From contig JAJYNJ010000007.1 of the NCBI GenBank assembly GCA_021786385.1, positions 1-60,530 of the forward strand: a stretch of DNA of 60,530 bases, written 5' to 3'. Under the pieces are notes generated by a model that saw only the letters and a program-made list of their open reading frames with translations, did not search any database and was not told the DNA's origin. The stretch comes from Chloroflexota bacterium. Its GTDB lineage: Bacteria; Chloroflexota; Limnocylindria; Limnocylindrales; CSP1-4. The translations under genes were made by a program, and so were the position numbers. Below, piece after piece: positions 7,072 through 18,130 of the stretch (its first letter is position 1; every line of letters starts with the position of its first letter).

Positions 7072-8844
7072 CTACACGCGATAGCCTCCTCGCTCTACGA
7101 GTGCCGCGGCCACCGAGCGCCGCAGCGCCACGAAGTCGACCGGTTCCCGCCGCAGCAGCCGCCGCAGGCCGGCGAGCGCCATGCGTCGGTCGTCGCCTTC
7201 CTGTACCCGGGTGGCGACCTCCGCCGTGGCGTGCTCCACGGCAGCGATCGAACGTGCCGTGACCAGCCGGGCGAGGCCGGCCTGCAGCGCGTCGGCTGAC
7301 GCCCGCGCGCGGAGCACGGCGGACTCCGCGGCGAAGAGCGCGATCGCGGCGTCTGCGACGCGGTACAGCACCTCCTGCTCCTCGTCGAGCCGCTCGCCGT
7401 AGCGCTGGACCGCGGCCCCGGCCGCGATCAGCAGCGCCGTCCGCATCGCACGGACCTGGCGCAGCTCTTCGTCGAGCGGGGCGCCACCCTCCACCGGTGC
7501 TTCAGGCGCCAGCAGCGCATCGGCCGCCCGCTTGGCTGGCCCGAGCAGGTCGAGCCGCCCGCGCATCGCCCGGCGGAGCAGCATGCCGGGGACCAGGAGC
7601 CGGTTGACTTCGTTGGTCCCTTCCCAGATTTGGTGGATCCGCGCGTCGCGGTAGAGGCCGGCCACGCCAAAGTCCTCGATGTAGCCGTACCCGCCCATCA
7701 GCTGCAGCAGGTCGTCGATCACCGCGTTCAACCCGTCGGAGGCAAGCACCTTCGCAATCGAGCACTCGATCGCGTACTCCTCGAGGGCGCCGCGGGCCCG
7801 GTCGGGGTCGCCGTGGGCGCCCGCGAGCAGGGCGTCGATCAGCCCCGCGTTGCGGTACGTGACCGACTCCACGGCGAACGTCCGCTCGGCCATGGTGGCG
7901 AGCCGCTCGCGCGTGAGCGGCAGGTCGAGGAGGCGCTGGCCGAAGAGACGCCGGTCGGTCGCGTAGGCGATCGCCCGGTCGATCGCGGGGCGCATGCCGC
8001 CGAGGCAGCCCGCGGCGAGCTTGAAGCGGCCGACGTTGAGTACGCTGTAGGCGACGATGTGTCCTCGGCCGACCTCGCCGAGGACGTTCTCGGCCGGCAC
8101 GCGCGCGTCCGCGAGCGTCAGCGCGCAGGTCGACGAGCCCCGCACGCCGAGCTTGTGCTCCTCGGCCTCGACCGTCAGCCCGGCGGTATCGCGGGGGACC
8201 AGGAATGCCGTGAAGCGTTCGCCGTCGACCTTGGCGTAGACGGTGAAGAGGTCGGCGAAGCCCGCGTTCGTGATGAACTGCTTGGTGCCATTCAGCAGGT
8301 AGTGCGACCCATCCGCGGAGCGGTCGGCGCGGGTGCGGATCCCCTGGACGTCCGAACCGGCGCCCGGTTCCGTGAGCGCGTAGGCGGCGACGAGCGAACC
8401 ATCGGCGAGCCCCGGCAGCCAGCGCCGCCGCTGGTCGTCGGTGCCGAAGAAGACGAGCGGCAGCGTCCCAATCCCGACGTGGGCGCCGTACGTCACGGCG
8501 AGGCTGCCCGCCTCGGCGAGCCCCTCGCTGACGAGCAGCGAGGTCACCTTGTCGAGCCCGGCACCGCCGTACGCCTCCGGCACGTCCACCCCGAGGTAAC
8601 CCTGTGCACCGAGCTCCGCGACGAGCGCCCGGTGGGTCGCGTAGTCGCGCGCCTCGATCGCCTCGCGCCGCGGCGCCACCGACCGCTCGACGAACTCACG
8701 CACGGCGTCCCGGATCGCGCGCTGGGTCTCGTCGAGCCGCTCGGGCGTGAAGACTTCGTCCTGCTCCGCGGCCCGGACGACGAAGGCGCCGCCCGGCACC
8801 GCCGGACGTCCCGTCTGTGCCGTCTGTTCCTGCACCTCGGTCAT
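7072..8844 (-). CDS. acyl-CoA dehydrogenase
   Basis: FAD-dependent enzyme for the first oxidation of beta-oxidation (acyl-CoA to trans-2-enoyl-CoA). The 590-residue product has the N-terminal helical domain, the signature [20 protein letters not shown], the middle beta domain with [15 protein letters not shown] and [12 protein letters not shown], and the C-terminal [20 protein letters not shown] plus [20 protein letters not shown], whose Glu is the usual catalytic base of this group. An extra C-terminal helical domain of about 150 residues gives a length like Bacillus FadE-type enzymes. The start at 8844 follows a GGGGAGG ribosome site and overlaps the thiolase stop (ATGA), which implies translational coupling. 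Electrons presumably go to ETF, which is not in this window. Confidence 0.93.
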   Translation of the reverse strand: MTEVQEQTAQTGRPAVPGGAFVVRAAEQDEVFTPERLDETQRAIRDAVREFVERSVAPRREAIEARDYATHRALVAELGAQGYLGVDVPEAYGGAGLDKVTSLLVSEGLAEAGSLAVTYGAHVGIGTLPLVFFGTDDQRRRWLPGLADGSLVAAYALTEPGAGSDVQGIRTRADRSADGSHYLLNGTKQFITNAGFADLFTVYAKVDGERFTAFLVPRDTAGLTVEAEEHKLGVRGSSTCALTLADARVPAENVLGEVGRGHIVAYSVLNVGRFKLAAGCLGGMRPAIDRAIAYATDRRLFGQRLLDLPLTRERLATMAERTFAVESVTYRNAGLIDALLAGAHGDPDRARGALEEYAIECSIAKVLASDGLNAVIDDLLQLMGGYGYIEDFGVAGLYRDARIHQIWEGTNEVNRLLVPGMLLRRAMRGRLDLLGPAKRAADALLAPEAPVEGGAPLDEELRQVRAMRTALLIAAGAAVQRYGERLDEEQEVLYRVADAAIALFAAESAVLRARASADALQAGLARLVTARSIAAVEHATAEVATRVQEGDDRRMALAGLRRLLRREPVDFVALRRSVAAALVERGGYRV

Positions 8845-10130
8845 GCCGCTGCCTCCCCTTGCGCCATCTCGTCGCCGCGTCCGGTCGACCGGGCTGCGGA
8901 TTGCGGCGCGGCCCACCGGTCGCGCGCGCGGGCGGCTTGCTCGAACGGGTCGCCGTCGAGCCGCTCGATGATGCCGGCCGCGCCCTGGCCGCCGCCCACG
9001 CACATCGTCACCAGCCCGTACCGCGCACCCCGCCGGGCCAGTTCGTGGATCACCTGGGTCGAGAGCTTCGCGCCGGTCGCGCCAAGCGGATGCCCAAGCG
9101 CGATCGCCCCGCCGTTCACGTTGGTCCGCTCCTCGTCCAAGCCGAGCGCCCGCACCACCGCGACCACCTGGGCGGCGAACGCCTCATTGAGCTCGACGAG
9201 GTCCATCTGGGCAAGCGAGAGGCCGGCCTGCCGGAGCGCCTTCGGCACGGCCTCGACCGGGCCGATCCCCATGATCTCGGGCGACACGCCGACGGTCGCG
9301 AACGCCACGAGTCGGGCGAGCGGCCGGAGTCCGAGCGCGGCGGCTCGTTCGCCGCTCATCACGACGAGGGCCGCGGCGCCGTCGCTCATCTGCGAGCTGT
9401 TGCCGGCGGTGACAGAGCCCGCACGGGCGAAGGCGGGACGGAGCGCCGCCAGGGCAGCCTCGTCGGTATCCCGCCGGATCCCTTCGTCGGCGGCGAACGG
9501 CAGCGTCTCGACCGTGGGGCGGCCATCGACCACGGCGGTGCGGCGGGCTGGGACCGGGACCACCTCGTCGACGAAGCGCCCCGCGTCCTGGGCGGCGGCG
9601 GCCCGCCGGTGCGAGCGCAGCGCCCACGCATCCTGGTCCTCGCGTGAGACGCCGTACCGGCGCGCGACCTCCTCGGCGGTGAGCCCCATCGAGAGGTAGA
9701 CGTCGGGCCACGCGGCGGAGAGGGCGGGGTTGGGGGAGAAATGGTGACCCGTCATCGGGACGGCGCTCATCGACTCCATCCCACCGGCGACCACGACCTC
9801 GGCCTGCCCGGACGCCACGGCCTGTGTCGCGATCGCCAGTGCCTGGAGCCCCGAGGCGCAGAAGCGGTTCACGACCATCGCCGAGACATGCACCGGGAGT
9901 CCCGCCGCGAGCGCGACCGGCCGCGCGGCGTTGAGCCCTTGTTCGCCCTCTGGCATCGCGCAGCCAAGGACGACGTCCTCGACCGCGGCGGGGTCGAGGC
10001 CCGGGACACGGGCGATCGCCTCGCGCACTGCGGTCGCGGCGAGCTCGTCGGCACGGGTCTCACGAAGTGCACCGCGGGGGGCCCGCCCCACCGCGGTCCG
10101 CACGGCACTGACGATCACAGCATCGCGCAT
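8841..10130 (-). CDS. fadA: acetyl-CoA C-acyltransferase (thiolase)
   Basis: Last step of beta-oxidation: cleaves 3-ketoacyl-CoA with CoA to acetyl-CoA and a shortened acyl-CoA. The 429-residue product has the acylated cysteine in [16 protein letters not shown] (about residue 88), [18 protein letters not shown], the His motif [17 protein letters not shown], and the second catalytic Cys in [16 protein letters not shown]. It begins with [20 protein letters not shown]. The start at 10130 is chosen over a TTG at 10145 from family alignment. It starts 11 bp after the dehydrogenase gene's stop and ends overlapping the acyl-CoA dehydrogenase start. FadA and the upstream protein probably form the trifunctional complex. 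Confidence 0.95.
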   Translation of the reverse strand: MRDAVIVSAVRTAVGRAPRGALRETRADELAATAVREAIARVPGLDPAAVEDVVLGCAMPEGEQGLNAARPVALAAGLPVHVSAMVVNRFCASGLQALAIATQAVASGQAEVVVAGGMESMSAVPMTGHHFSPNPALSAAWPDVYLSMGLTAEEVARRYGVSREDQDAWALRSHRRAAAAQDAGRFVDEVVPVPARRTAVVDGRPTVETLPFAADEGIRRDTDEAALAALRPAFARAGSVTAGNSSQMSDGAAALVVMSGERAAALGLRPLARLVAFATVGVSPEIMGIGPVEAVPKALRQAGLSLAQMDLVELNEAFAAQVVAVVRALGLDEERTNVNGGAIALGHPLGATGAKLSTQVIHELARRGARYGLVTMCVGGGQGAAGIIERLDGDPFEQAARARDRWAAPQSAARSTGRGDEMAQGEAAA

Positions 10131-10141
10131 CGCGGGATACC

Positions 10142-12625
<2,484 letters not shown>

Positions 12626-12626
12626 C

Positions 12627-13517
12627 TCAGGGCTCCCGGTGCAATGGGCCGTACACGTCGGCGATGGTCTGCTTGTCGGTCGCTGGCGGGGTGGGCGCGT
12701 CCTCGGTCGCCCGGGGAGCCGCGGGACTGGCCCGGAGCGCGTCGAGGAAGAGGTCGGTGAAGCGCGAGGCGAACTCTTCGACCCCGAGCGGGCCGGTCGG
12801 GCGGTACCACTGGCTGAACCAATTGCACGCGGCGAGGATCATGAAGCCCGCCGTCCGCTCGTCGGCACAATGGAACGCGCCGTCGCGCATGCCCTCGCGG
12901 ATGAAGGCGCGCCAGGCGTGCTCGTAGGCGTCGCGTTCGGCCACGATCTGTCCGCGGCGTTCGGGTGCGAGCGCCTTCAGCTCGACCTGCAGGAGCGTCA
13001 GCTCGTCGGGCTCCTCGGCGGCGATCCGCAGGTGGGCGCCGACCGCCCGCCGGAGACGATCCGGGGCTGGCCCTTCGCCCTCCAGTATCGGGCGCACCTC
13101 GTCGTGGAAGCGCGCCATCGCGGACTCGACGATCTCGAAGAGGAGGTCTTCTTTCGAGGCGATGTAGTGGTAGAGGCTGCCGCGGTGCATCCCGAGCGCC
13201 TCGGCCAGGTCCTGCATCGAGGTGCCGTCGTATCCGTGTTCGCGGAAGAGGCGCACGGCGGCGCGCCGCAGCTGTTGCTCGCGCGGCCGAGCGGGGGCGG
13301 CGGTCCGCGTGCGGTGTCCAGCGCGGGACGGGGCGGGCGCGACGTTTGGGGCGGAGGCGGGATCGGCGGCGGCGGGCCCGGCGGCGGGCGCGACGTTTGG
13401 GGCGGAGGCAGGCGCCTCAGCGTCGGGCCCAACAGGAGCGCCGGGCCCACCGGGAGCCCTCGAGGCGGCTAACCCCGCGCGGGGCCTAGATGCCCGTTCG
13501 GGAGGCGACGCTGACAC
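12627..13517 (-). CDS. TetR-family regulator, probable FadR of the beta-oxidation operon
   Basis: A one-component repressor candidate of 296 residues. The TetR HTH lies at about residues 80-130 (REQQLRRAAVRLFREHGYDG, GTSMQDLAEALGMHRGSLYH), followed by an all-helical ligand-binding domain. Being first in the fad operon suggests an acyl-CoA-responsive regulator. The GTG start at 13517 is chosen because a GGGAGGATCCG ribosome site precedes it. This leaves an odd Ala/Pro-rich, roughly 75-residue N-terminal extension with a doubled SAPNVAPA repeat, so a start nearer the HTH is possible. An imperfect palindrome 49 bp upstream is a candidate operator. Confidence 0.85.
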   Translation of the reverse strand: MSASPPERASRPRAGLAASRAPGGPGAPVGPDAEAPASAPNVAPAAGPAAADPASAPNVAPAPSRAGHRTRTAAPARPREQQLRRAAVRLFREHGYDGTSMQDLAEALGMHRGSLYHYIASKEDLLFEIVESAMARFHDEVRPILEGEGPAPDRLRRAVGAHLRIAAEEPDELTLLQVELKALAPERRGQIVAERDAYEHAWRAFIREGMRDGAFHCADERTAGFMILAACNWFSQWYRPTGPLGVEEFASRFTDLFLDALRASPAAPRATEDAPTPPATDKQTIADVYGPLHREP

Positions 13518-13565
13518 CGGATCCTCCCAGCACCATCCGTCGCGCCGCGCCGATTGGCGGCGCCG

Positions 13566-13579
13566 AACGAACGTTTGGT
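13566..13579. promoter_or_regulatory. candidate TetR operator
   Basis: AACGAACGTTTGGT is an imperfect 14-bp palindrome (10 of 14 positions symmetric) upstream of the tetR gene, just downstream of a TGCTAT -10-like box (minus strand, 13590-13595). Position fits autorepression and operon control; no second copy was found in the operon. Confidence 0.35.
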
Positions 13580-13875
13580 AGGCGGAAGGATAGCACCGTC
13601 TGATGTCGTCTGGCCCCCCAGTTCTGGGCTGAATGGCGACATCGGGGCTCGGGCGGTCGGGGGCGCGGCCGGGGTCGCCGCGGATGCCGCTGGGCCGATC
13701 AGGGTCGAGCTGGCGATGACGCCGGGCCAACGGTCCAGACGATGCCAACGGCGGGCGACGCGGGGCCCGCGCGGCTCTGGCGTTGGGCGAGGATGACGTT
13801 GCTGGAGGCTTGGGCGCTGTGCGTCCTTGGCCTTGCGGTGATGCGCCGGGGATGACGGTGCCGCGCCGGCCCCAG

Positions 13876-13944
13876 CGTCGCTCAAGCCCCAACGCCGCTC
13901 AGGCCCCGGCGCCGCTCAGGCCCCGGCTCCGCTCAGGCCCCGGA
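13876..13944. repeat. 17-18-bp tandem repeat, about 4 copies
   Basis: Units of the form GCCGCTCAGGCCCCGGC follow one another, the first copy degenerate. The array directly abuts the second inverted-end element. The 13600-13875 stretch before it shows no supportable gene in either strand. Confidence 0.75.
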
Positions 13945-13947
13945 GTT

Positions 13948-14127
13948 GTTGCGCAACGTACATGGGAGGAACGTTATCCAACGCACAACAGGTCGCCCCG
14001 CCGCGGATGCTGCGCGTTTCGTGCCGAACAGCGGACGGCCGCACGAATTTCGTGACGCTAAGCGTCTTCTGGTGCGGCACCGCCACTCAGACCGTGCATA
14101 CGGTTCCCCGGGTGGTAGTTACGCAAG
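13948..14127. mobile_element. inverted-end element, copy 2 (MITE-like, unclassified)
   Basis: The left end GTTGCGCAAC...GGAACGTTATCC (13948-13980) and the reverse complement of the right end (14094-14127: CTTGCGTAAC...GGGGAACCGTATGCAC) match each other and both ends of the 374-573 element. Inside is a GTGCCG...CGGCAC stem and a GACGCT/AGCGTC hairpin near 14053-14066. No transposase. The two copies share end motifs and overall size (200 and 180 bp) but have diverged inside, which suggests selection on the ends or on RNA structure. Confidence 0.55.
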
Positions 14128-14622
14128 AACTGGCGAGGCCCCCCTTGGCGGCGTCCCTTGGCGGGCTCCGCTGGCGGTGGCCACGCGCTGCCACGGACGC
14201 TGACACCACCACGGTCGCTCACACCACCGCCACCACGGACGCTGGCAGAGCCAAGGCCGCTGCCACCACCACGGCCGCTGGGCGGCGGCCTCGCGCACGA
14301 ACCTGGGGCCCGGGACCCCTCGGCCGCGGAGCCATGCCGCCGGACGCGCCGACCAGTGGGGCCCGCCACGGCCGGGTGCGCCGTCAGGCGGCCGGTGCGC
14401 CATCAGCCCAGCGGGCCGCCGGGGACCCCTCGGCTGCGGGACCATGCCGCCGACCGTGCCGACCATGCCGAGCATGCCGACCGCGTCGTCCAGTGGTGCG
14501 CGCGACACGGCCGGGTGCGCCACGCCCGGGTGCGCCACGCCCCAGTGCACCGCCAGGCCGCCGGTAGCGAAGTCCGCGATAAGCGGCCGGTGAGCGGCCC
14601 AGCGCAGATTCTCTCCTGCCCG
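14128..14622. other. repeat-rich intergenic stretch, no gene supported
   Basis: This roughly 500-bp stretch holds degenerate direct repeats: CCACCACGGACGCTG-like units near 14195-14290, two copies of GGGACCCCTCGGC about 110 bp apart (about 14314 and 14424), and ACGCCCGGGTGCGCC-like units near 14520-14550. Long open frames cross it only because of the GC content; their products are low-complexity Arg/Pro/Ala. Nothing else recognisable. Confidence 0.6.
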
Positions 14623-14653
14623 CCTCCTCCCGCCGACCAACCGCCGGAGGAGG
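14623..14653 (+). promoter_or_regulatory. SD-sequestering hairpin
   Basis: CCTCCTCC at 14623-14630 is perfectly complementary to GGAGGAGG at 14646-14653, which is the ribosome-binding site 5 nt before the ATG at 14659. An 8-bp stem with a 15-nt loop would hide the SD, so translation of the secreted-protein gene may be conditional (RNA thermometer, riboswitch platform or trans-acting control). Confidence 0.5.
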
Positions 14654-14658
14654 TACCG

Positions 14659-15426
14659 ATGCGACACGATGGAGGATTGCGGTGGCGGAGGCGCGTGCTC
14701 CTCTGCTTGACAGCGAACCTGGCCATCGCGGTGAGTACTGTCCCCACCGCCGCGGCCTACCAGGCCAGCGTCTACGACAACAAGACCGCCTTCACGACCT
14801 GCGCCGGGATCAACACGACGATCCCGCAGCAGTTGCGCGCGCTCGCTGTCGACGCGTTCAAGTTCATGGGGTACGCACCGTCGTCCTTCGAAGCCGCCAC
14901 GTTCACGGCTTCTCGCGTGCTCTCGCGCGTGCCCTCCGACCAGGGCTTCTACGTCCACAGCCACGGCGACCACTACTGGATCGGCTGGGGATTCCGCGAG
15001 GACAACGGCAGTTGCACCCAAGGGATCGTCACGTCGAGCCAGATCCGCTCGAAGCGGATCGACCCCGCCACCAACCAGCTCCGCCAGGCAAACGTCGTGG
15101 TGGCCTCGACGTGCCATCTCGGCGAGTCGACCTCGGACTTCCCCGATGCCTTCGGGATCGCCAAGCAACGCAGCACCTCGACCGGTGCGAACTACCAGGG
15201 GCCGCGCTTCTTCCTCGGGTACATCGGCACGGCGTGGACCAACGACATGCTCTCCTTCGAGGCCGCGTTCTGGAAGTACGTCAAGAGCGGGCGCGGTCTC
15301 GGCGAGGCGTTCGGACTCGCACTGCGCAACGCGCCCCTGTCCGGTCTCACCACGCCGAACTGGTGGGGCACCTACACCTATTCCGGCAGTCCGCTGCCGT
15401 CCCAGCCCTGCAGCCGCTGTCTGTGA
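14659..15426 (+). CDS. secreted protein of unknown function
   Basis: The 255-residue product has a signal peptide: a basic start (RHDGGLRWRRR), a hydrophobic core to about residue 30, then TVPTAAAYQ, consistent with signal peptidase I cleavage after AAA or AAY. The mature part has aromatic and polar motifs such as VHSHGDHYWIGWGFRED (about residues 99-115), SSQIRSKRIDPATN, and paired cysteines near the N- and C-termini. The HSHGDHYW and STCHLGES blocks hint at a metal or catalytic site, perhaps a caspase/gingipain-like fold, but this is speculation. Ten bp after the stop comes a lipoprotein gene, so the two are probably co-expressed. Confidence 0.75.
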   Translation: MRHDGGLRWRRRVLLCLTANLAIAVSTVPTAAAYQASVYDNKTAFTTCAGINTTIPQQLRALAVDAFKFMGYAPSSFEAATFTASRVLSRVPSDQGFYVHSHGDHYWIGWGFREDNGSCTQGIVTSSQIRSKRIDPATNQLRQANVVVASTCHLGESTSDFPDAFGIAKQRSTSTGANYQGPRFFLGYIGTAWTNDMLSFEAAFWKYVKSGRGLGEAFGLALRNAPLSGLTTPNWWGTYTYSGSPLPSQPCSRCL

Positions 15427-15436
15427 GGAGCCGGCC

Positions 15437-16357
15437 ATGAACGTCTCGATCAACGCCGGGGATGCGCGCCGCACCGTGGGGAGCCTGCTGACCCTGCTCG
15501 CCATCGTCTCACTCATCGGGTCGTGCCAGGGCAGCACGGCCAAGGACCGAGGGTGGAGCGTGCAGGACCCGCTGTGGAGCGCACTGCCCCAATCGAGCCC
15601 CCAGATTTCCGCCGCCCAGGCCCGTGCGGTGGCGATTGCCAAGGCGCTGGGGATCCCAGGCATTCCATCCGCCGCCCGCCGCGAGCGCGACATGCAGCGC
15701 GGCGTCGACTACGACCTGATCGAGTTCCTGTCCGCTGCCGGGGACAAGACCGTCGTGGAGCTCGACACGGAGACCCACGCACCGATCTCGATCGTGCGGC
15801 TCGGCCCGCCCGACCCGACCGAGACCGCCGTGCTCGACGCCGCGAGCGCACCAGGACGCGCCCGGGCGATCGCGGAACAGCTCGGCCTCGCGATCCCCGA
15901 TGCGGCGCCGGACGTGCGCTGGCAGCCGGGTCTCGAAGCGTGGGAGGTGCGATGGGGACGGGTCCTCGACGGTTACCCCGTCCTCGGTGACGGCGCCGTC
16001 GTGGACCTCACAGTGGGCGGCCGGTTCCAGGCACTCTCGGTCACGATGACGCGCGCGGCGCCGGCGCCGGCCAGCCCGATCCCACCAGCACGGGCCGCCG
16101 GGATCGCGTCCGCCTTCGCCGCTCAGCGACAGCTGACCCGGCGCCCAGGGTTCACCCAGTCCGACCCGGCCCTGGTCTGGGTCCGGCCCAACAACTTCCT
16201 CAATCCGTCGAAGTCCGACGCGCCGGAGCCGATCCTCCGCCTCGCCTACTCGGTGACGTTCACGTACGTGACCGTCCCGGGCGAGGAACCGAGCCAGGCG
16301 GTCATCTGGATCAGCGCGGCCGACGGCTCGCTGCTCGGCGGCAGCGAGACCGCGTAG
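15437..16357 (+). CDS. lipoprotein with PepSY-like repeats
   Basis: The 306-residue product starts at ATG 15437 (GAGGAG site 8 bp before). A hydrophobic segment ends in the lipobox IGSC with Cys30. Two similar regions follow: about residues 55-120 (AQARAVAIAKALGIPG, then TKTVVELDTETHAPI-like strands) and about 140-215 (RARAIAEQLGLAIPD, then WEVRWGRVLDGYPVLGDG), followed by a third unit ending VTFTYVTVPG. These helix-plus-strand units look like the PepSY/FTP fold often found in protease propeptides and their inhibitors. Partnership with the secreted protein upstream (propeptide-like inhibitor or chaperone) is inference. Confidence 0.7.
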   Translation: MNVSINAGDARRTVGSLLTLLAIVSLIGSCQGSTAKDRGWSVQDPLWSALPQSSPQISAAQARAVAIAKALGIPGIPSAARRERDMQRGVDYDLIEFLSAAGDKTVVELDTETHAPISIVRLGPPDPTETAVLDAASAPGRARAIAEQLGLAIPDAAPDVRWQPGLEAWEVRWGRVLDGYPVLGDGAVVDLTVGGRFQALSVTMTRAAPAPASPIPPARAAGIASAFAAQRQLTRRPGFTQSDPALVWVRPNNFLNPSKSDAPEPILRLAYSVTFTYVTVPGEEPSQAVIWISAADGSLLGGSETA

Positions 16358-16382
16358 GCGCCACCAAGCCGACCGAGCGCCG

Positions 16383-16430
16383 CAGCGGCAGCACCTCGGA
16401 GCGGCAGCGCCTCGCAGCGGCAGCGCGCTG
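16383..16430. repeat. 16-bp tandem repeat, 3 copies
   Basis: Units CAGCGGCAGCACCTCG, GAGCGGCAGCGCCTCG and CAGCGGCAGCGCGCTG lie 25 bp past the lipoprotein stop. One of several short arrays at gene ends in this window. Confidence 0.7.
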
Positions 16431-16444
16431 CCAGCCACCACAAC

Positions 16445-16475
16445 GTGAGCCGGCCCGGTGACCGGGCCGGCTCAC
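16445..16475. terminator. bidirectional terminator hairpin
   Basis: GTGAGCCGGCCCGG (left arm) and CCGGGCCGGCTCAC (right arm) form a perfect 14-bp stem with a 3-nt loop between the 3' ends of two convergent genes. There is no U-run on either strand. Confidence 0.7.
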
Positions 16476-16523
16476 CATGCGCCGATCGTGGCGCCCGCGA
16501 CGCCGCGGTTGTGCGGAGGGCGG

Positions 16524-16799
16524 TCAGACGGCCGCCGCCTCCACCGCGGCGAAGATCGACATCTGGGCGTCCTCGGGCAGCATGTTGCCGAGGACCTTCT
16601 GGAGCGTCAGCACGTGAACGCAACTCTTCCAGTTTTCGAAGAAGTGGCACGTGCAATGCCACCCCTCGGGATCGAGCGAAACGACGTGTGTGTCGTTGTC
16701 TCCACGGAACGTCAGAGAGAGGGTGCGGAACGTGATCCGATCCGTCTCGCGCGCGTACCGGTTCGCCTTCTCGATCTTGCCGATGAGGGTGGAATGCAT
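16524..16799 (-). CDS. small SWIM zinc-finger protein
   Basis: A 91-residue cytoplasmic protein. The metal-binding signature CTCHFFENWKSCVH (about residues 49-62) fits the SWIM pattern CxCx(n)CxH, a zinc module that binds DNA or proteins. It is a stand-alone SWIM domain with a beta-rich N-terminus (FRTLSLTFRGDNDTHVVSLD) and a helical C-terminus. A GGAGGT site 10 nt before the ATG supports the start, and a TAGTCT -10-like box at 16902-16907 with a GC-rich hairpin at about 16856-16889 lies in the leader. Partner and target unknown. Confidence 0.85.
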   Translation of the reverse strand: MHSTLIGKIEKANRYARETDRITFRTLSLTFRGDNDTHVVSLDPEGWHCTCHFFENWKSCVHVLTLQKVLGNMLPEDAQMSIFAAVEAAAV

Positions 16800-17032
16800 C
16801 TGGGCCGCACCTCCGGGGCACGCGGATGCGCTCCGCGAACCCGTCTCATCGGGCCGGTCGGCCGCTCGTCCGGGCGGCCGTCGCCGACCAGCTGTGCGAC
16901 CAGACTACACCCGGCCGCCAAGAGGCGACGGGCGACGGCGCATGTCCAGGACGACCATGCGGCGCTGGAGGGCGGGGAGCCGCCGGCGCCGCCCGAAGCG
17001 CGACCGAGGAAGAGCCCCGAGGCCGCCGTGCG

Positions 17033-18115
17033 TCACTCCCGGGCGTCCGGATCGGCCATCGCCAGCCGCTCCTTCACGTACGAGATGGCCGCCACGGGCG
17101 TCGGGTCCTGCCCATAGAGGATCGCCAGGTAGACGCTCGTGAAGTCCCCCAGCACGATCGCGGAAAACGCCTGTGCTAGCTTCCCATGCCCGCCGATCGC
17201 GACCACCTCATGGCCGATGCGCTGCTCGGCGAGCAGGTCGGCTGCGAGACTACGGCGCAGCGCGACGCGTGGATGGTCGTCCGGGCTCGCCAGGAACACG
17301 ACGAAGGTGTGCTCATGGAGCGTCTCCGGCTGCGCGTAGCCCACCACGGCGTTGTGCGTCGCCTCTGGCAGCTCCTCCCAGCACGCCATCGACTTGCCGT
17401 TCTCGTTCAGTTGCGTCTTCCAGCGCCGGGCGACCGGGGCGAGAAAGCCGCCGGCCTCCACCACCGGGAGCCGGTCGACGAGCGACCATGCGAGCTGCTT
17501 CGCGGGGTTCTGCGCGGTCGGCACGTCGGGCGCGCAGCGCGCGGTCATCTCGCGGATCGCATCACCCGCCGCGTCGAACTCCGCGGCGTCGATCGCCAGG
17601 CAGCCGGCCCGCTCCAGGAGCCCCGCGAGAAGCGCTACGCCCGACCCGACCGAGGCCCGCGGCTGGGACTCGCCGGCATACTCCAGGTACGGCAGGCCAC
17701 CCCTGCGGGCGGCGGCGAGCAGGGGACCGCCGGTGCCGATCGCGGCCACCGCGCAGCCTCGAGCGATGGCCTGGGCAAGCGCGCTCAGCGTCTCCTCGGT
17801 CGCGCCGCTGTGCGACGCGGCGACCACGAGCGTGCGAGGGCCCGCGAAGGCGGGCAGATCGTAGTCGCGCACCGTCACCAGCGGCACACGCAGGCGGTCG
17901 GCGAAGATCGCCCGGACCAGATCGGCGCCGATCGCGGAGCCGCCCATCCCGAGCACGACCACCGCCGCGGGATCACGGTGCGCGGCGGGCAAGTCGAGGA
18001 CACGGGAGCGCTCCCAGCCGTCGTGCAGCTGCGCGGCGAGCCGCGGGATCGCCGCCAGCATCCCGGCGCTGTCGTACCGCGCCACGGCCCCCACATCGTC
18101 GAGCGTGCCACTCAT
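17033..18115 (-). CDS. bifunctional phosphoglucose/phosphomannose isomerase
   Basis: Cytoplasmic isomerase that interconverts fructose-6-P with glucose-6-P and mannose-6-P, feeding the GDP-mannose genes upstream. The 360-residue product has two SIS sugar-phosphate domains: VVVLGMGGSAIGADLVRAIF (about residues 53-72) and VVAASHSGATEETLSALAQA for phosphate binding, then NENGKSMACWEELPEATHNA and LHEHTFVVFLASPDDHPR. The pattern and length match archaeal/Chloroflexota PGI/PMI-type enzymes rather than classical Pgi. Last gene of the cluster, 15 bp after the phosphohexomutase gene. Confidence 0.9.
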   Translation of the reverse strand: MSGTLDDVGAVARYDSAGMLAAIPRLAAQLHDGWERSRVLDLPAAHRDPAAVVVLGMGGSAIGADLVRAIFADRLRVPLVTVRDYDLPAFAGPRTLVVAASHSGATEETLSALAQAIARGCAVAAIGTGGPLLAAARRGGLPYLEYAGESQPRASVGSGVALLAGLLERAGCLAIDAAEFDAAGDAIREMTARCAPDVPTAQNPAKQLAWSLVDRLPVVEAGGFLAPVARRWKTQLNENGKSMACWEELPEATHNAVVGYAQPETLHEHTFVVFLASPDDHPRVALRRSLAADLLAEQRIGHEVVAIGGHGKLAQAFSAIVLGDFTSVYLAILYGQDPTPVAAISYVKERLAMADPDARE

Positions 18116-18130
18116 CTCGTCTTCGCCATC

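Noticed and set aside
14158-14658. Extending the secreted-protein gene upstream to 14158
   Set aside because: The upstream part is Pro/Arg-rich repeat translation; a signal peptide and GGAGGAGG site define the start at 14659.
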